Below, piece by piece: positions 54,025-62,143 of a stretch of 64,000 nt of DNA (the first letter of the stretch is position 1; every line of letters starts with the position of its first letter). The DNA lies in assembly GCA_965214055.1 (NCBI GenBank), contig OZ243931.1, positions 682,001 through 746,000 on the forward strand. Direction: 5' to 3'. The DNA comes from WTGA01 sp965214055. GTDB lineage: Bacteria > Pseudomonadota > Gammaproteobacteria > Arenicellales > Poriferihabitantaceae. A program made the translations under genes and the position numbers. Below the pieces are notes generated by a model. The model worked only from the letters and a program-made list of their open reading frames with translations. It was not told the DNA's origin and ran no database searches.

Positions 54025-55592
54025 GGCCGGCGATCCGGGTTTTCTGGTAAAGGTTCCGGTTTCAGTAAGGGCATTGTGCCATCGCCCACCGCAGCGACCA
54101 GCACACCCGTTCTGACCAGGTCGGCGGCATTTTCAATCTCCCCGGCCATATACCGGTCCTGGTGCAATCGGTCCACAACATCCCGGACCCGGTCCATGAC
54201 GCGCTGCAGGACAATACTGGTTTTGACGGGCAGGCGACATTCAACCCCCTGGGTTGCAGCCAGCAATTCGATGGCAATCACATGGGCCAGGTTCTGGTTC
54301 ATTTCCATCAGTCGCCAGGCGCCGTGGCAGGCCATGGACACATGGTCCTCCTGGTTGGCGCAGGTCGGTGTCGAGTCGACGGAACAGGGGGCCGCCTTGT
54401 GCTTGTTTTCCGACATCAACGCGGCCGCGGTGATCTCGGCTGACATAAAACCAGAACTCAACCCGGGTTCAGGGGACAAAAAAGCGGGCAACCCGCGGTT
54501 CAGGGCCGGGTCCACCAGTGTGGCGATGCGTCGTTCGGCAATGGCCCCCATTTCAGCGATCGCCAATGCGTTCTGGTCCGCCGCAAAGGCAACGGGTTCT
54601 GCATGGAAATTGCCCCCGGACATAATCCTGCCTTCTTCAACCATGACCAGGGGATTGTCGGTGACGGAATTGGCTTCCACTTCCAGGGTGACTGCAATCT
54701 GACGAAGCTGGTCCATGCAGGCCCCCATGACCTGTGGCTGGCACCGAACGCAGTACGGGTCCTGCACCTGTTCATCGCCTTCCCGGTGGGACTCCCGGAT
54801 CGCAGACCCTGCCAGCAAGGACCGCAGTGACCGTGCCGCGTCCACCTGCCCCCGGTGTTTTCGGAGCTGGTGAATTTCACGCCGGAAAGGAATCGTCGAA
54901 GCCATCAGGGCATCGCTGGACAATGCGCCGGCAATCAATGACGTTTGCCCATACCGCCAGGAGTCAAACAGGGCGGCCAGCGCCAGGGCCGTAGACACCT
55001 GGGTGCCATTGACCATGGCCAGCCCTTCCTTGGGCCCGAGCACCCATGGTTTCAGGCCATTTTTTCTGAACGCATCCACCGCATCCAGGACACGGCCCTT
55101 GAACCGTACCTGCCCCTCACCAATCATGGCAGCGGTCAAGTGTGCGAGGGGGGCCAGATCCCCCGAGGCACCCACCGACCCCTTCGCAGGAATGATGGGC
55201 AGAATCCCCCTGTTCAACATCGCCTGCATCAGTTCAATCAACTCCCAGCGAACGCCGGAGGCCCCCTGGCCAAGTGAAGACAGCTTCACCAGCAGGATTA
55301 ACCGGACAATCCCATCCGGCAGGTCAGGCCCCACTCCACAACAATGGGAAAGTACCAGATTCCGTTGCAATTGAGTGGTTTGTCCGGGTGCAATCCGGGT
55401 ATTGGCAAGCTTGCCGAATCCCGTATTGATCCCGTAGATGGCCGTATCCTTCCCGGCCGCAGCGAATACAATTTCAGCCGCGGTATCCACCACTTTCCTG
55501 AACCGGGGATCAAGCCGGACGGGAGTGGCTGACCGATAAACCGATTCAAGGAAGTCGAGGGGGACCCGGCCCGGAACAATGGTCATGTCCAT
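54021..55592 (-). CDS. hutH: Histidine ammonia-lyase
   Basis: A 523-residue MIO enzyme that deaminates L-histidine to urocanate. The cofactor-forming triad Ala142-Ser143-Gly144 lies in KGSVGASGDLAPLAH; the N-terminal YGINTGFGKLANTRI loop holds the catalytic Tyr. Length fits HutH. The start at 55592 (MDMT) is 9 nt after the hutF stop; a second Met two codons on is possible. It sits between hutF and a PhyH gene in one operon, divergent from hutI-hutU. Confidence 0.95.
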   Translation of the reverse strand: MDMTIVPGRVPLDFLESVYRSATPVRLDPRFRKVVDTAAEIVFAAAGKDTAIYGINTGFGKLANTRIAPGQTTQLQRNLVLSHCCGVGPDLPDGIVRLILLVKLSSLGQGASGVRWELIELMQAMLNRGILPIIPAKGSVGASGDLAPLAHLTAAMIGEGQVRFKGRVLDAVDAFRKNGLKPWVLGPKEGLAMVNGTQVSTALALAALFDSWRYGQTSLIAGALSSDALMASTIPFRREIHQLRKHRGQVDAARSLRSLLAGSAIRESHREGDEQVQDPYCVRCQPQVMGACMDQLRQIAVTLEVEANSVTDNPLVMVEEGRIMSGGNFHAEPVAFAADQNALAIAEMGAIAERRIATLVDPALNRGLPAFLSPEPGLSSGFMSAEITAAALMSENKHKAAPCSVDSTPTCANQEDHVSMACHGAWRLMEMNQNLAHVIAIELLAATQGVECRLPVKTSIVLQRVMDRVRDVVDRLHQDRYMAGEIENAADLVRTGVLVAAVGDGTMPLLKPEPLPENPDRRP

Positions 55593-55601
55593 GATGGATA
55601 C

Positions 55602-57005
55602 CTAAACCGAAAGCTCCCTCAGGGTCTGGCCGAAGGCCTCCCGGATGGACTCCTCTTCGTTGTGATGGCCTTCGACAATCACCTGTCTGCCCCCCACAAA
55701 CACATCGGTCAGCGGGTTTTCGTTGCCGGAAAATATCCAACTGTCAATGATTTCATCTGCGTTTCGTCCCACCAGTCGCGGATGTCCGGTGTCCAGCACA
55801 ATAAAGTCCGCCCGGTACCCCGGTTCGATCCGTCCGGTTTTCCGTCCACATGCCTGGCTGCCCCCCCCGAGTGCAGCACTCAGCAGTGTTTTTCCGGTAT
55901 GGGGGCTGGACGGCTCAGCCACCATGTTCTTTTGCCGGTACAGCAGTCTTTGCCCGTATTCCAGCCAGCGCAGCTCTTCCACCGGGCTGATGGAAATGTG
56001 GCTGTCGGAACCGATGGCCCACTGTCCGCCATGCTGCCGGTAATTGGTCAGGTTGAAGAATCCATCCCCCAGGTTGGCCTCCGTCGTCGGGCACAATCCG
56101 GCGATGGCTCCGCTGCTGGCCATACCAAGGGTTTCCGCCTCGTCCATGTGTGTTGCGTGTACCAGGCACCACCGCTGATCGAGGTCGAACCGGTTCAGCA
56201 GCCACTGAACCGGCCGTTCTCCGCTCCAGGCAAGACAGTCCGCCACTTCCCTGTCCTGTTCCGCAATATGCAGGTGAATGCCGGCCAGCGCGGCCCCGGA
56301 AAGGCTCCGGAGAACTTCCTGCAACAGGGATTCATCAATGGCGCGCAGGGAATGCGGGGCAATGCCTACCGTTTCGTTCCCGTTGTCTTTCGAGGCCTCA
56401 ACCAGGCGATGTACAATCTCACAGAACGCCGTGGCATCGTTGACAAACCGCTTCTGCCCGTCCAGGGGAGGCTGGCTCCCGAAACCGCCATAGCGATATA
56501 AAACGGGCAGGGCGGTGAACCCGATTCCGACATCCTTCGCTGCCTGCATGCATTGCAGGGTCATCTCGGCACGGTTCGAGTACGGTTTCCCGGATGGGTC
56601 ATGATGCAGGTACTGGAATTCACCGACACTGGTATAGCCCGCCTTCAGCATTTCGGTATAAACCTGGCGACTGATGGCGTACAGGTGTTCAGGCTGAATA
56701 CGCTCCAGGCAACGGTACATCACTTCCCGCCATGTCCAGAAACTGTCAGCCAGGGTCGATCTGCCATCCCGGCCCAGCCCGGCTTTTTCCCCGAGTCCCG
56801 CCATGGCTCGCTGATGTGCATGGGAATGGCAATTCGGGACCCCGGGCAGCGCACACCCCGGAATCCGTTTCACCCCCGGTTTCCGCGCATCCGGGCCTTG
56901 GAAGACCCCATGGATGCTCCCTTCGGCATTGACTTCAATCAACACATTCTCAGCCCAACCATCCGGCAACAGGATTGACTCGAACTGCAAAAGTTCATTG
57001 GACAT
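55602..57005 (-). CDS. hutF: Formimidoylglutamate deiminase
   Basis: A 467-residue amidohydrolase. Zinc-site motifs are PNCHSHAHQRAMAG, IHLHIAEQ, VHATHMD and the Asp in IGSDSHISISP. It converts N-formimidoyl-L-glutamate to N-formyl-L-glutamate plus ammonia, the HutF branch of histidine breakdown; this branch needs an N-formylglutamate deformylase (HutG), which is not in the window. First gene of the minus-strand hut unit. Confidence 0.94.
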   Translation of the reverse strand: MSNELLQFESILLPDGWAENVLIEVNAEGSIHGVFQGPDARKPGVKRIPGCALPGVPNCHSHAHQRAMAGLGEKAGLGRDGRSTLADSFWTWREVMYRCLERIQPEHLYAISRQVYTEMLKAGYTSVGEFQYLHHDPSGKPYSNRAEMTLQCMQAAKDVGIGFTALPVLYRYGGFGSQPPLDGQKRFVNDATAFCEIVHRLVEASKDNGNETVGIAPHSLRAIDESLLQEVLRSLSGAALAGIHLHIAEQDREVADCLAWSGERPVQWLLNRFDLDQRWCLVHATHMDEAETLGMASSGAIAGLCPTTEANLGDGFFNLTNYRQHGGQWAIGSDSHISISPVEELRWLEYGQRLLYRQKNMVAEPSSPHTGKTLLSAALGGGSQACGRKTGRIEPGYRADFIVLDTGHPRLVGRNADEIIDSWIFSGNENPLTDVFVGGRQVIVEGHHNEEESIREAFGQTLRELSV

Positions 57006-57035
57006 GGCTGGAAGCGGCTTTGTACATGCGGGTTA

Positions 57036-57073
57036 GGATAAAATAGGTAAAAAAGTATATAACGATTTTATCC
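57036..57073. promoter_or_regulatory. Inverted repeat in the divergent hut promoter region
   Basis: Perfect 9-bp arms GGATAAAAT (57036-57044) and ATTTTATCC (57065-57073) are separated by 20 bp of AT-rich sequence containing GTATATAAC. The whole divergent gap between hutF and hutI is only 85 bp, so this element lies over or next to both promoters. It is a candidate site for a hut repressor such as HutC, but no hutC gene is in the window. Confidence 0.5.
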
Positions 57074-57090
57074 ATCGCGTTGGGGTTTTA

Positions 57091-58314
57091 ATGTTGCTGG
57101 TCAATGCCAAGCTCGCCACCATGACGGATCACGGTTATGGCCTCATCGACAATGGGGCCATCCGCCTCGCCGGGGAACACATCGCCTGGGTCGGGCGCAG
57201 CCGTGACCTGGACCCGAACGCACTCGACGCGGACACGGTCCTGGATGTCAACGGGAAACTGGTGACCCCCGGGCTGATCGACTGCCATACCCATCTGGTG
57301 TATGCAGGCAATCGGGCCGTGGAATTTGAACAGCGCCTGGAGGGGGCCGACTACCGGGAAATTGCCCGGCTCGGAGGCGGTATCCTGTCCACCGTGCAAG
57401 CGGTTCGGGCTGCATCCGAAAACGAACTGGTCGCCCAGTCCCGTCCACGACTGGCGCAACTCATGTCCGAAGGCGTCACCACGGTTGAAATCAAATCCGG
57501 GTACGGACTCGATACCGATCACGAAATCAAGATGTTGCGCGCCGCTGAAACCCTTTCCAGTATGTCCGGGGTGCGGCTGCAGAAAACATTCCTGGGGGCC
57601 CATGCCGTGGCCCCGGAATTTGCAAACCGCAGGGATGACTACCTTGACAGGGTGTGCACTGAGATGCTGCCCGCTGCGTTTGAAGCCGGCGTCGTCGATG
57701 CGGTGGATGTCTTTGCGGAAGGCATTGCATTTTCGGTGGAACAGGCCGCAAGGGTGTTTGATGTGGCCCTGCAGCTTGGACTTCCCATCAGGCTCCACGC
57801 GGAGCAGTTGAGCGACCTGGGCGGAGCCGTAATGGCTGCGGAAAAAGGCGCCCGGTCGGTGGACCATCTTGAATACCTCAAGGCCGGGGATTGCGGGGCA
57901 CTTGCCCGGGCGGGCACCACTGCGGTATTGTTGCCGGGAGCATTTTACTGTTTGCGGGAAACCCGGCTGCCCCCCGTCCAGGCCCTGAGAGATCACCATG
58001 TCCATATCGCCCTGGCAACCGATTGCAACCCCGGGAGCTCACCGGTCTGCTCGCCGCTGCTGGTAATGAACCTGGCGTGCACCCTGTTTTCCCTGACTCC
58101 CGCCGAGGCATTGCGCGGCATGACGGTCAATGCGGCCCGGGCCCTTGGCATGGAAGACAGTGTGGGCACGCTTTCCCCCGGAAAAAAAGCCGATATCGCC
58201 ATCTGGAATACCACAAACCCGGCGGATTTATCGTATTATGCCGGGCTGAATCTGTGTAATGCCACCATCATTGATGGTCGCTGGCATATCCCCTATCATG
58301 AAACTTCGTTGTGA
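57091..58314 (+). CDS. hutI: Imidazolonepropionase
   Basis: A 407-residue amidohydrolase that opens 4-imidazolone-5-propanoate to N-formimidoyl-glutamate. Metal-binding segments are IDCHTHLVYAG and, later, LHAEQLSDLGG; the conserved EIKSGYGL strand and ALATDCNPGSSP complete the site. Length is typical. It is the first gene of the plus-strand hut unit, 32 bp before hutU, and divergent from hutF. Confidence 0.95.
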   Translation: MLLVNAKLATMTDHGYGLIDNGAIRLAGEHIAWVGRSRDLDPNALDADTVLDVNGKLVTPGLIDCHTHLVYAGNRAVEFEQRLEGADYREIARLGGGILSTVQAVRAASENELVAQSRPRLAQLMSEGVTTVEIKSGYGLDTDHEIKMLRAAETLSSMSGVRLQKTFLGAHAVAPEFANRRDDYLDRVCTEMLPAAFEAGVVDAVDVFAEGIAFSVEQAARVFDVALQLGLPIRLHAEQLSDLGGAVMAAEKGARSVDHLEYLKAGDCGALARAGTTAVLLPGAFYCLRETRLPPVQALRDHHVHIALATDCNPGSSPVCSPLLVMNLACTLFSLTPAEALRGMTVNAARALGMEDSVGTLSPGKKADIAIWNTTNPADLSYYAGLNLCNATIIDGRWHIPYHETSL

Positions 58315-58346
58315 AACCCGGTTATGAAATCTGAGTCCAGGTCACC

Positions 58347-60020
58347 ATGCAATCAGGTCGCATAGATCACTCACGGTCCATCCAGGCCCCCACCGGAACC
58401 CGGCTGAGCTGCAAAAGCTGGCTCACCGAGGCTGCGTACCGGATGATCCAGAACAACCTGGATCCCAGGGTCGCGGAAAAGCCCGAAGAACTCATTGTAT
58501 ACGGCGGGATCGGACGGGCGGCGCGGGATTGGGAAAGTTTTGACCGGATTCTCGCCTGCCTGAGAGTTCTGGAAGACGATGAAACCCTCCTGATCCAGTC
58601 GGGGAAGCCGGTGGGGGTCTTCCAGACCCATGCCGATGCACCCCGGGTGCTGATCGCCAATTCCAACCTGGTCCCTGCCTGGGCCAACTGGGACTGCTTC
58701 CACCAGCTGGACCGGGATGGGCTGATGATGTATGGACAGATGACCGCCGGTTCCTGGATCTATATCGGCAGCCAGGGGATTGTCCAGGGAACCTACGAAA
58801 CCTTCGCGGAAGCCGGCCGCCAGCACTTCGGCGGCAAAACCCGGGGCAAGTGGATATTCACCTCCGGCCTGGGTGGAATGGGGGGCGCACAACCCCTGGC
58901 CGCCACCATGGCCGGGTACTCCATACTCTGCGTGGAATGTGATGAATCCCGCATCGATTTTCGATTACAGACCGGCTACCTTGACCACAAATGCAGGACT
59001 GTGGATGAGGCAATGGACCGGATCGGGACCGCCTGCCGGCAGGAGACTGCCATTTCCGTGGGATTGCTGGGCAACGGAGCCGAAATTATTGCAGAACTGG
59101 TAAAAAGAGGCATCAAACCTGACCTGGTGACCGACCAGACCTCTGCCCACGACCCGGTAAATGGCTATTTGCCCGCAGGATGGAGCATGGACCAGTGGCA
59201 CAGGGAAATCCGAAACAATCCCCAGCGGGTCGCCAGCGAAGCCCGGAAATCCATGGCACAACACGTAGAGTGCATGCTCTCCTTTCACAGGCAGGGAATC
59301 CCCACCGTAGACTACGGCAACAACATCCGGCAGGAAGCCTTGAATTACGGGGTTGAAAATGCCTTTGATTTCCCGGGTTTTGTGCCGGCCTATGTCCGTC
59401 CCCTGTTTTGCCGCGGCATCGGTCCCTTTCGCTGGGTAGCGCTGTCCGGAGACCCCGAAGACATCTATAAAACCGATGCAAAAGTCAAGGAATTGATTCC
59501 CGGAGACCCCCATCTGCATCACTGGCTGGACATGGCAAGGCAACGGATCCGGTTCCAGGGCCTGCCGGCCCGGATTTGCTGGGTTGGGCTGGGGCAACGG
59601 CACCGGCTGGGACTCGCTTTCAATGAAATGGTGCGCACCGGAGAACTGAAGGCCCCCATTGTGATTGGCCGGGATCACCTGGATTCCGGTTCCGTGGCCA
59701 GCCCGAATCGTGAAACCGAATCCATGATTGACGGCTCGGATGCCGTGTCCGACTGGCCGCTTTTGAATGCGATGCTCAGTACCGCGGGCGGTGCAACCTG
59801 GGTCTCGCTGCACCATGGCGGGGGGGTGGGCATGGGGTACTCCCAGCACGCTGGACTGGTCATTGTGTGCGACGGCAGTGAAACCTCGGACAGGCGCATC
59901 GCCCGGGTATTGTGGAATGACCCGGCATCCGGAGTCATGCGCCACGCCGATGCCGGGTACCAGAAGGCCAAGCAGTGTGCCCGGGAACATCACCTCAACC
60001 TCGCGGCGATCAAGATCTAA
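58347..60020 (+). CDS. hutU: Urocanate hydratase
   Basis: A 557-residue NAD+-dependent enzyme converting urocanate to imidazolonepropionate. Recognisable parts: MYGQMTAGSWIYIGSQGIVQ, the active-site region VDYGNNIRQEA followed by FCRGIGPFRW, and the C-terminal LHHGGGVGMGYSQHAG. All family landmarks are present and the length is standard. It follows hutI after 32 bp. Confidence 0.97.
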   Translation: MQSGRIDHSRSIQAPTGTRLSCKSWLTEAAYRMIQNNLDPRVAEKPEELIVYGGIGRAARDWESFDRILACLRVLEDDETLLIQSGKPVGVFQTHADAPRVLIANSNLVPAWANWDCFHQLDRDGLMMYGQMTAGSWIYIGSQGIVQGTYETFAEAGRQHFGGKTRGKWIFTSGLGGMGGAQPLAATMAGYSILCVECDESRIDFRLQTGYLDHKCRTVDEAMDRIGTACRQETAISVGLLGNGAEIIAELVKRGIKPDLVTDQTSAHDPVNGYLPAGWSMDQWHREIRNNPQRVASEARKSMAQHVECMLSFHRQGIPTVDYGNNIRQEALNYGVENAFDFPGFVPAYVRPLFCRGIGPFRWVALSGDPEDIYKTDAKVKELIPGDPHLHHWLDMARQRIRFQGLPARICWVGLGQRHRLGLAFNEMVRTGELKAPIVIGRDHLDSGSVASPNRETESMIDGSDAVSDWPLLNAMLSTAGGATWVSLHHGGGVGMGYSQHAGLVIVCDGSETSDRRIARVLWNDPASGVMRHADAGYQKAKQCAREHHLNLAAIKI

Positions 60021-60085
60021 GCAGTGATGCGGACTCCTCGATCAGCCGGGTATCCCCTCCAACCCATACGTTGACTCCTGGCGCC

Positions 60086-61087
60086 ATGGATCCTCTTCAC
60101 CTGACCTATCTCAATGGCCCGGACATTGAAAAACTCGAAATGACCGACCATGAAATCCTGGATGCGGTGGAAGGCGGTTTACGGGCTGCGGGAAGGGGCC
60201 AGACCGTCCTCGAACCCCGGGTGCACCTGGTTCCCGACCCGGGATTCAATGGCCATTTCAATGTATTGCGGGGGTATCTCGCAACCCGGAATGTGGCCGG
60301 GGTCAAGATCGTCAGTGATTTCCTGAACAATTACCGGCACGGGCTGCCATCGGAAATGGCACTGCTCAACCTGTTTCATCCGCAGACCGGGGTGCCCGTC
60401 GCCATTATCGATGCCACGGCCATCACGGAAATGCGAACCGGCGCGATGACTGCAGTGGGGGCAAAATACCTGGCACCCCCGAACCCCCGGGTGCTGGGAC
60501 ATATCGGTGCCCGGGGGACCGCATACTGGAATGTACGGTTGCTGGACCACCTGTTCAATTTCGACGAGATCCGGGTGCATTCCCGTCGTCCTGAAAGCCG
60601 GAATGCTTTCGCAGACACCCTGGTTCGGGACCTGGGAAAGCCGGTGGTGGTCACCGATACCTGGCAGGAATGCCTGGAGGGTGCCGACATTATGGTGGAA
60701 GCATCCCGGCTTCCGGAACCCACCCCGCTGTTTCGGACCCGATGGATCAAAAAAGGAGGGCTGGTGGTCCCGTATGGCACCATGAGTGCCCTGGAAATGG
60801 ACCATACCGATGCCATGGACAAAATCGTGGTGGATGACCGTGGGCAGATGAATTCCGGACCATTCGGAGCACTGCGGCCTCACATCAATGCCGGCAAGGT
60901 CAGCCCCGAAAGCGTGTACGCAGAGATTGGGGAGATTGTCGGGGGGGCCCTGCCCGGACGGGAAACCGCAGACGGGACAATCCTCTTCTGGCACCGGGGA
61001 CTGGCCACCAGTGACATCGCTCTTGGCATGGCGATGCTGGACAAGGCCGCAAGACTCGGCCTCGGGCAGACCCTGCGTTATGCCTGA
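60086..61087 (+). CDS. Ornithine cyclodeaminase/mu-crystallin family protein
   Basis: A 333-residue NAD(P)-binding protein. The N-terminal part has the substrate-site Arg/Lys segment GVKIVSDFLNNYRHGLPS and AIIDATAITEMRTGAMTAVGAKYL; the Rossmann domain starts at VLGHIGARGTAYWNVR (GxGxxG as GHIGARG). Members include ornithine cyclodeaminase, alanine dehydrogenase, pyrroline/piperideine reductases and EutC of ectoine use. The true start is ATG 60086; the longer frame begins inside hutU. It may be the third gene of the hutI-hutU unit, reducing or deaminating a side product. Substrate unknown. Confidence 0.87.
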   Translation: MDPLHLTYLNGPDIEKLEMTDHEILDAVEGGLRAAGRGQTVLEPRVHLVPDPGFNGHFNVLRGYLATRNVAGVKIVSDFLNNYRHGLPSEMALLNLFHPQTGVPVAIIDATAITEMRTGAMTAVGAKYLAPPNPRVLGHIGARGTAYWNVRLLDHLFNFDEIRVHSRRPESRNAFADTLVRDLGKPVVVTDTWQECLEGADIMVEASRLPEPTPLFRTRWIKKGGLVVPYGTMSALEMDHTDAMDKIVVDDRGQMNSGPFGALRPHINAGKVSPESVYAEIGEIVGGALPGRETADGTILFWHRGLATSDIALGMAMLDKAARLGLGQTLRYA

Positions 61088-61314
61088 TGATTTCCCGATT
61101 CCAGCCGGACTGGAAAACCGGTTGTCCTGGTTTCCCGGGCCAGCCGAAGCAGTCGGTTTTCTGCGGCATGGAGGACGATGGATTCGCCGCCCGCCCGGTG
61201 TATTGAACCGCTGCCGTATACCTGGGTCACGTTTTCACGGAAGGCCGGGCCCGGCCTGCCCGGGAACCCTGTTTTACCTGGGTCATTCAGAAACAACCCC
61301 TTCTCACTCTTATC

Positions 61315-62127
61315 ATGAACTTTGAAACCATCCAGCTGTCACAACACGGGCCGATTGCCCTGATCACCCTCAACCGGCCTGAAAAATTAAACGCGATCAA
61401 CCACACCATGCTGACAGAGCTCGACACCGCCCTGGATGACATGGAGAAGGACGACAGCATCCTGGCCCTGGTGCTGAACGGGAATGGCCGGGCATTTTGT
61501 GCGGGGTTTGATTTGTCCGCCGGAATGGAAACCCGTCGAAAGGGCGTGAACGAATGGCGACCGGCCCTGCAATACGACCTGGATATCATCATGCGGTTCT
61601 GGCGCTTGAGCAAACCCACCATTGCCGCCGTCCATGGCTACGTGCTGGCCGCCGGTTTTGAGCTGGCTCTGGCCTGCGATATCACGGTCTGCGACCAGGG
61701 CACGTTATTCGGGGAACCCGAGTTGCGGTTCGGCAGCAGCATCGTCGCCCTGCTCCTGCCCTGGTACACCAACCCGAAAAGAACCAAGAAACTGCTGCTC
61801 AGCGGCCAGGACCGGCTCCCGGCCGAAGAAGCCCTGGAGATGGGAATCGTCAATGAAATCGCGGAGTCGGGAAAGGGACTGGACCGCGGGATGGCCCTGG
61901 CCCGGGAAATCGCTCTGATGGATCCGGATTCCGTGCGGCTCACCAAACGGGCCATTAACCGTACCTATGAAATCATGGGGATGAACCAGGCGCTGGACAT
62001 GGGGGTGGACACCGCTGTGCAGATCGAATCCATCGAAACGTCCCTTCGTCGGGAATTCAACCGGATCCACCGGGCCGAGGGCCTGAAAGCCGCCCTGAAG
62101 TGGCGGGAAGACCGACTGACGAAATAA
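61315..62127 (+). CDS. Enoyl-CoA hydratase/isomerase family protein
   Basis: A 270-residue crotonase-fold enzyme. First oxyanion segment: GRAFCAGFDLSAG; second: VHGYVLAAGFELALACD, with Glu, and GEPELRFG with a further Glu at the usual second catalytic position. It probably hydrates or isomerises a 2-enoyl-CoA. A CoA-ligase of the NDP-forming type follows 16 nt later, a pairing common in catabolic clusters. Distance to the preceding gene (227 bp) suggests a separate promoter. Confidence 0.9.
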   Translation: MNFETIQLSQHGPIALITLNRPEKLNAINHTMLTELDTALDDMEKDDSILALVLNGNGRAFCAGFDLSAGMETRRKGVNEWRPALQYDLDIIMRFWRLSKPTIAAVHGYVLAAGFELALACDITVCDQGTLFGEPELRFGSSIVALLLPWYTNPKRTKKLLLSGQDRLPAEEALEMGIVNEIAESGKGLDRGMALAREIALMDPDSVRLTKRAINRTYEIMGMNQALDMGVDTAVQIESIETSLRREFNRIHRAEGLKAALKWREDRLTK

Positions 62128-62143
62128 ACTTCGAGCAGCCGCC

